Of a DNA stretch of 7,396 nucleotides, positions 5,588 through 7,396 are shown piece after piece. Made by a program: the position numbers and the translations under genes. The stretch spans positions 1-7,396 of the forward strand of contig JAEWSK010000292.1 of assembly GCA_023398345.1 (NCBI GenBank). Direction: 5' to 3'. Numbering within the stretch: the stretch's first letter is position 1; each line of letters starts with the position of its first letter. This DNA comes from Armatimonadota bacterium. Lineage in GTDB: Bacteria > Armatimonadota > UBA5829. The notes beneath the pieces were generated by a model. It worked only from the letters and a program-made list of their open reading frames with translations, searched no databases and was not told the origin of the DNA.

Positions 5588-6382
5588 ATGAATGAGACTG
5601 ATCGCACAACTCAAAATGGAAAAGTCAAGGGCGGCGTCAGGCTTTCGAGCTTGATGCGGCGTGTGAATTCGCTTGCACAGCGAGGACTATATGACGAGGC
5701 CATCGCTCAAGTAAAAGAGGCAATGTTGGTCTGCCCGCAAGAGCCCCGGTGCAGCTTGCAACTTGCCCACCTTTATCGCGCGCAGAACAAGATTGGCCCT
5801 GCTATCGAAGCAATGAAAAATGCCGTGGCGCTCGACCCCAAGAACTCCAACACTCATGAACAGCTTCTGCAGGCGTTGATCGAGGCAGCCAGATATGATG
5901 AGGCCATTCACCTCAGCCGCGGAATGCTTTCGACGTTTCCAAGAAGCCTATTTGCAAGAGACGTGCTCGGAATTGCATATCTGCAGCAGGGTAAAATTGA
6001 CGAGTCGTTGAGAGTGACAAACGAATTGATACGACTCGCACCGTCCGATCCGGCGCACCATTTTAAAAAAGCAGTGCTGCTGCAGCAGAAAGGCGAAATA
6101 GCGCAGGCAATGAATGCGTTTACTCGCGCACTCGAAATGGACCCCAACGGCGACATGGCGGACGATGCCCGCGAGGCAATCGCCGCGCTGGATAGCTATC
6201 AACTGCGACAGATACTGACTATTTCAGTTGAGGATGTCGTATTCCGCACGAAGCTGCAAATCGACCCCAAGGCGGCCTCAATGGAGCGCGGTTTTATACT
6301 CAGCAGCAGTGGCATAGCCACATTAAAGCAAATCAACCTCGAATCTCTGCCGTCCGACTCGCAAAACCGATATTATCACTGA
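5588..6382 (+). CDS. TPR-repeat protein with conserved-looking C-terminal tail
   Basis: A 264-residue protein. Five tetratricopeptide repeats are in strict 34-residue register, shown by the recurring second-helix starts GLYDEAI (33-39), NKIGPAI (67-73), ARYDEAI (101-107), GKIDESL (135-141) and GEIAQAM (169-175), and by the repeat-ending proline motifs such as ALDPKN (81-86) and EMDPNG (183-188). TPR arrays form a superhelical groove for binding other proteins. Residues about 190-258 are not TPR: a helical segment DDAREAIAALDSYQLRQIL leads to SVEDVVFRTKLQIDPKAASMERGFILSS, whose function I do not know. There is no signal peptide or membrane helix, so it is probably cytoplasmic. The ATG has no clear Shine-Dalgarno in front of it, although the frame is open for 25 codons upstream without any start. 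The gene converges on the GH65 gene 18 bases downstream with no obvious shared terminator. Partner and pathway are unknown. Confidence 0.85.
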   Translation: MNETDRTTQNGKVKGGVRLSSLMRRVNSLAQRGLYDEAIAQVKEAMLVCPQEPRCSLQLAHLYRAQNKIGPAIEAMKNAVALDPKNSNTHEQLLQALIEAARYDEAIHLSRGMLSTFPRSLFARDVLGIAYLQQGKIDESLRVTNELIRLAPSDPAHHFKKAVLLQQKGEIAQAMNAFTRALEMDPNGDMADDAREAIAALDSYQLRQILTISVEDVVFRTKLQIDPKAASMERGFILSSSGIATLKQINLESLPSDSQNRYYH

Positions 6383-6400
6383 TATAAAAACTGCAATCGA

Positions 6401-7396
6401 TCAACGCCGCGAAAACTCGACTCTATTTCCCTGCTTTACAGTAAGGTCAAATGTTTCGCCGTGCCATTGGACGCCGGTGATTGTGAGGCTTTTCCATTGC
6501 TTGGGCAGGCAGGGCTTGTATGTCAAATCGGCCTTTGATGGATCAGCGGGAAAATAATTCATCTTAGCGCCGCCCAATCCGAAAATCGCCGCCTGAATCG
6601 GCCCAGCACAGCCTGTTATAAAACAGTAGTTATCTCGGAACTTGCTCGGAGTCTCGTTAAAATAGTTCATTGGCCCGCGCAGATAGGATTTGTAGCTGCG
6701 AACGAAATTCTTATAGGCGCGATCGCACTCGCCGAGCCGCGCGGTTATTACCGAATGCGCAGACGCTGTCATTGCCGGGCCTTTTGGCATAACTTTGGGC
6801 GCATAATAATTAAGCGTATTGCGATAAATCGCTGTCATATCCTGGCCGTTAAGCACAAATTGCAGCGGGTATGCGAGAAGTTCGGAATCGGCCTGCTTTG
6901 CTTTTAAGCCTCTGTAGCCATCAAATGCAATAAATCGCTGGGCCTTGGCATCGAACGGAATATACATACCGCGCGCAACTGTTTGCCATTTTGGATTTGC
7001 GACCCTGCCGGTAAGTTGCGCAGCGCGAACGGCAATATCGAGATTTATTTGCGCTATCGCGTTGGTGTAAACACTGTTATTTACTATTTCAGCCGTTTCA
7101 TCGGGCGGGACGACTTGCTTTATCTCATATCGGCCATTATTAAAAACAGCTCGGCTGACCCAATAGTCGGCGGTCGCCTTTATAACAAAGTAGCCGCGAG
7201 TTTTAAGCCAATTGAGATCGTTTGTCGCAAGATAATACTGCCACTGCGCAAGCGCGACGTCGCCGTTGATATGGCGCTCGTTGCGATACGACACTGCGGC
7301 CGGAGTGTCATCCTTTCCCGTATAGCCGCTCTCCCATGCATACTCAGCGCCCAAATAGCCGTTTGATTTGGCATTTGCAATCGCGCCGGGAAGCGT
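6401..7396 (-). CDS. Glycoside hydrolase family 65 protein, 5' end beyond window
   Basis: Partial gene: 331 C-terminal residues, with the frame open through the right edge. The codon at 7352-7354 is TTG read as an internal leucine, since TLPGAIANAKSNGY before it also fits the family. GH65 enzymes act on alpha-glucosides by inversion, as phosphorylases (maltose, trehalose, kojibiose) or hydrolases (acid trehalase, the ATHL1/PGGHG type). Family blocks in order are GAEYAWESGYTG (16-27), HINGDVALAQWQYY (42-55), VVPPDE (95-100) with the expected general-acid glutamate at 100, NNSVYTNA (106-113), KQADSELLAYPL (167-178), GPAMTASAHSVITARLG (206-222), ITGCAGPIQAAIFGLGG (260-276) and the C-terminal PCLPKQW segment (295-301). 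The AWESG/PPDE/NNSVYTNA set is closest to my memory of the ATHL1-like hydrolase branch, so an exported or cytoplasmic alpha-glucosidase seems likelier than a phosphorylase. The exact substrate and any signal peptide cannot be judged without the N-terminus. Confidence 0.88.
   Translation of the reverse strand, partial: TLPGAIANAKSNGYLGAEYAWESGYTGKDDTPAAVSYRNERHINGDVALAQWQYYLATNDLNWLKTRGYFVIKATADYWVSRAVFNNGRYEIKQVVPPDETAEIVNNSVYTNAIAQINLDIAVRAAQLTGRVANPKWQTVARGMYIPFDAKAQRFIAFDGYRGLKAKQADSELLAYPLQFVLNGQDMTAIYRNTLNYYAPKVMPKGPAMTASAHSVITARLGECDRAYKNFVRSYKSYLRGPMNYFNETPSKFRDNYCFITGCAGPIQAAIFGLGGAKMNYFPADPSKADLTYKPCLPKQWKSLTITGVQWHGETFDLTVKQGNRVEFSRR

Noticed and set aside
7352..7354. TTG as the start of the GH65 gene
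   Set aside because: The frame stays open to the window edge and the residues upstream continue the GH65 pattern, so the gene is truncated by the window.

Overview
The window reads as bacterial chromosome with intermediate base composition. It has leaderless-looking and Shine-Dalgarno-led starts side by side, and ordinary housekeeping genes. Recognisable proteins are a glycerol-3-phosphate dehydrogenase (gpsA), an alanine racemase (alr), an Eco57I/type IIG-style N6-adenine DNA methyltransferase without a visible nuclease, a TPR protein and a family 65 glycoside hydrolase. Alanine racemase implies a peptidoglycan-making bacterium. The GpsA motif SGPNLAVELA is of the variant I associate with Terrabacteria-like lineages (cyanobacteria, Chloroflexi, Deinococcus, Armatimonadota). 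That is a weak taxonomic hint and I do not assign a phylum.

Layout. Positions 1-174 hold no gene but several short inverted repeats. Positions 175-4649 are a minus-strand cluster read in the order methyltransferase, alr, gpsA. Methyltransferase and alr are only 9 bases apart; alr and gpsA are separated by 71 bases. Positions 4650-5165 are a gene-poor stretch rich in perfect short inverted repeats. It lies between the minus-strand cluster and a plus-strand 64-residue protein gene (5166-5360) with a very strong Shine-Dalgarno sequence. Positions 5361-5587 hold a long hairpin and a second, weaker inverted repeat. A plus-strand gene for a protein with five TPR repeats (5588-6382) converges, 18 bases apart, on a minus-strand GH65 gene whose 5' end lies beyond the right edge.

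How the genes fit together. gpsA (phospholipid backbone precursor) and alr (D-alanine for the wall) are both envelope-building genes, so their pairing makes sense. The DNA methyltransferase upstream in the same transcription unit does not obviously belong and may be an insertion into, or upstream of, an envelope cluster. The 64-residue protein and TPR protein share orientation but are separated by the hairpin region, and I cannot link their functions.

The least explained part is 4698-5440. It has two places where inverted repeats overlap so that the pairings exclude each other, plus a nested fold with pairable ends placed directly before the ribosome binding site of the 64-residue gene. This could be an RNA leader or a decayed mobile element. 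Only comparison with relatives can decide. No tRNA, rRNA, CRISPR array, transposase or phage gene was seen.
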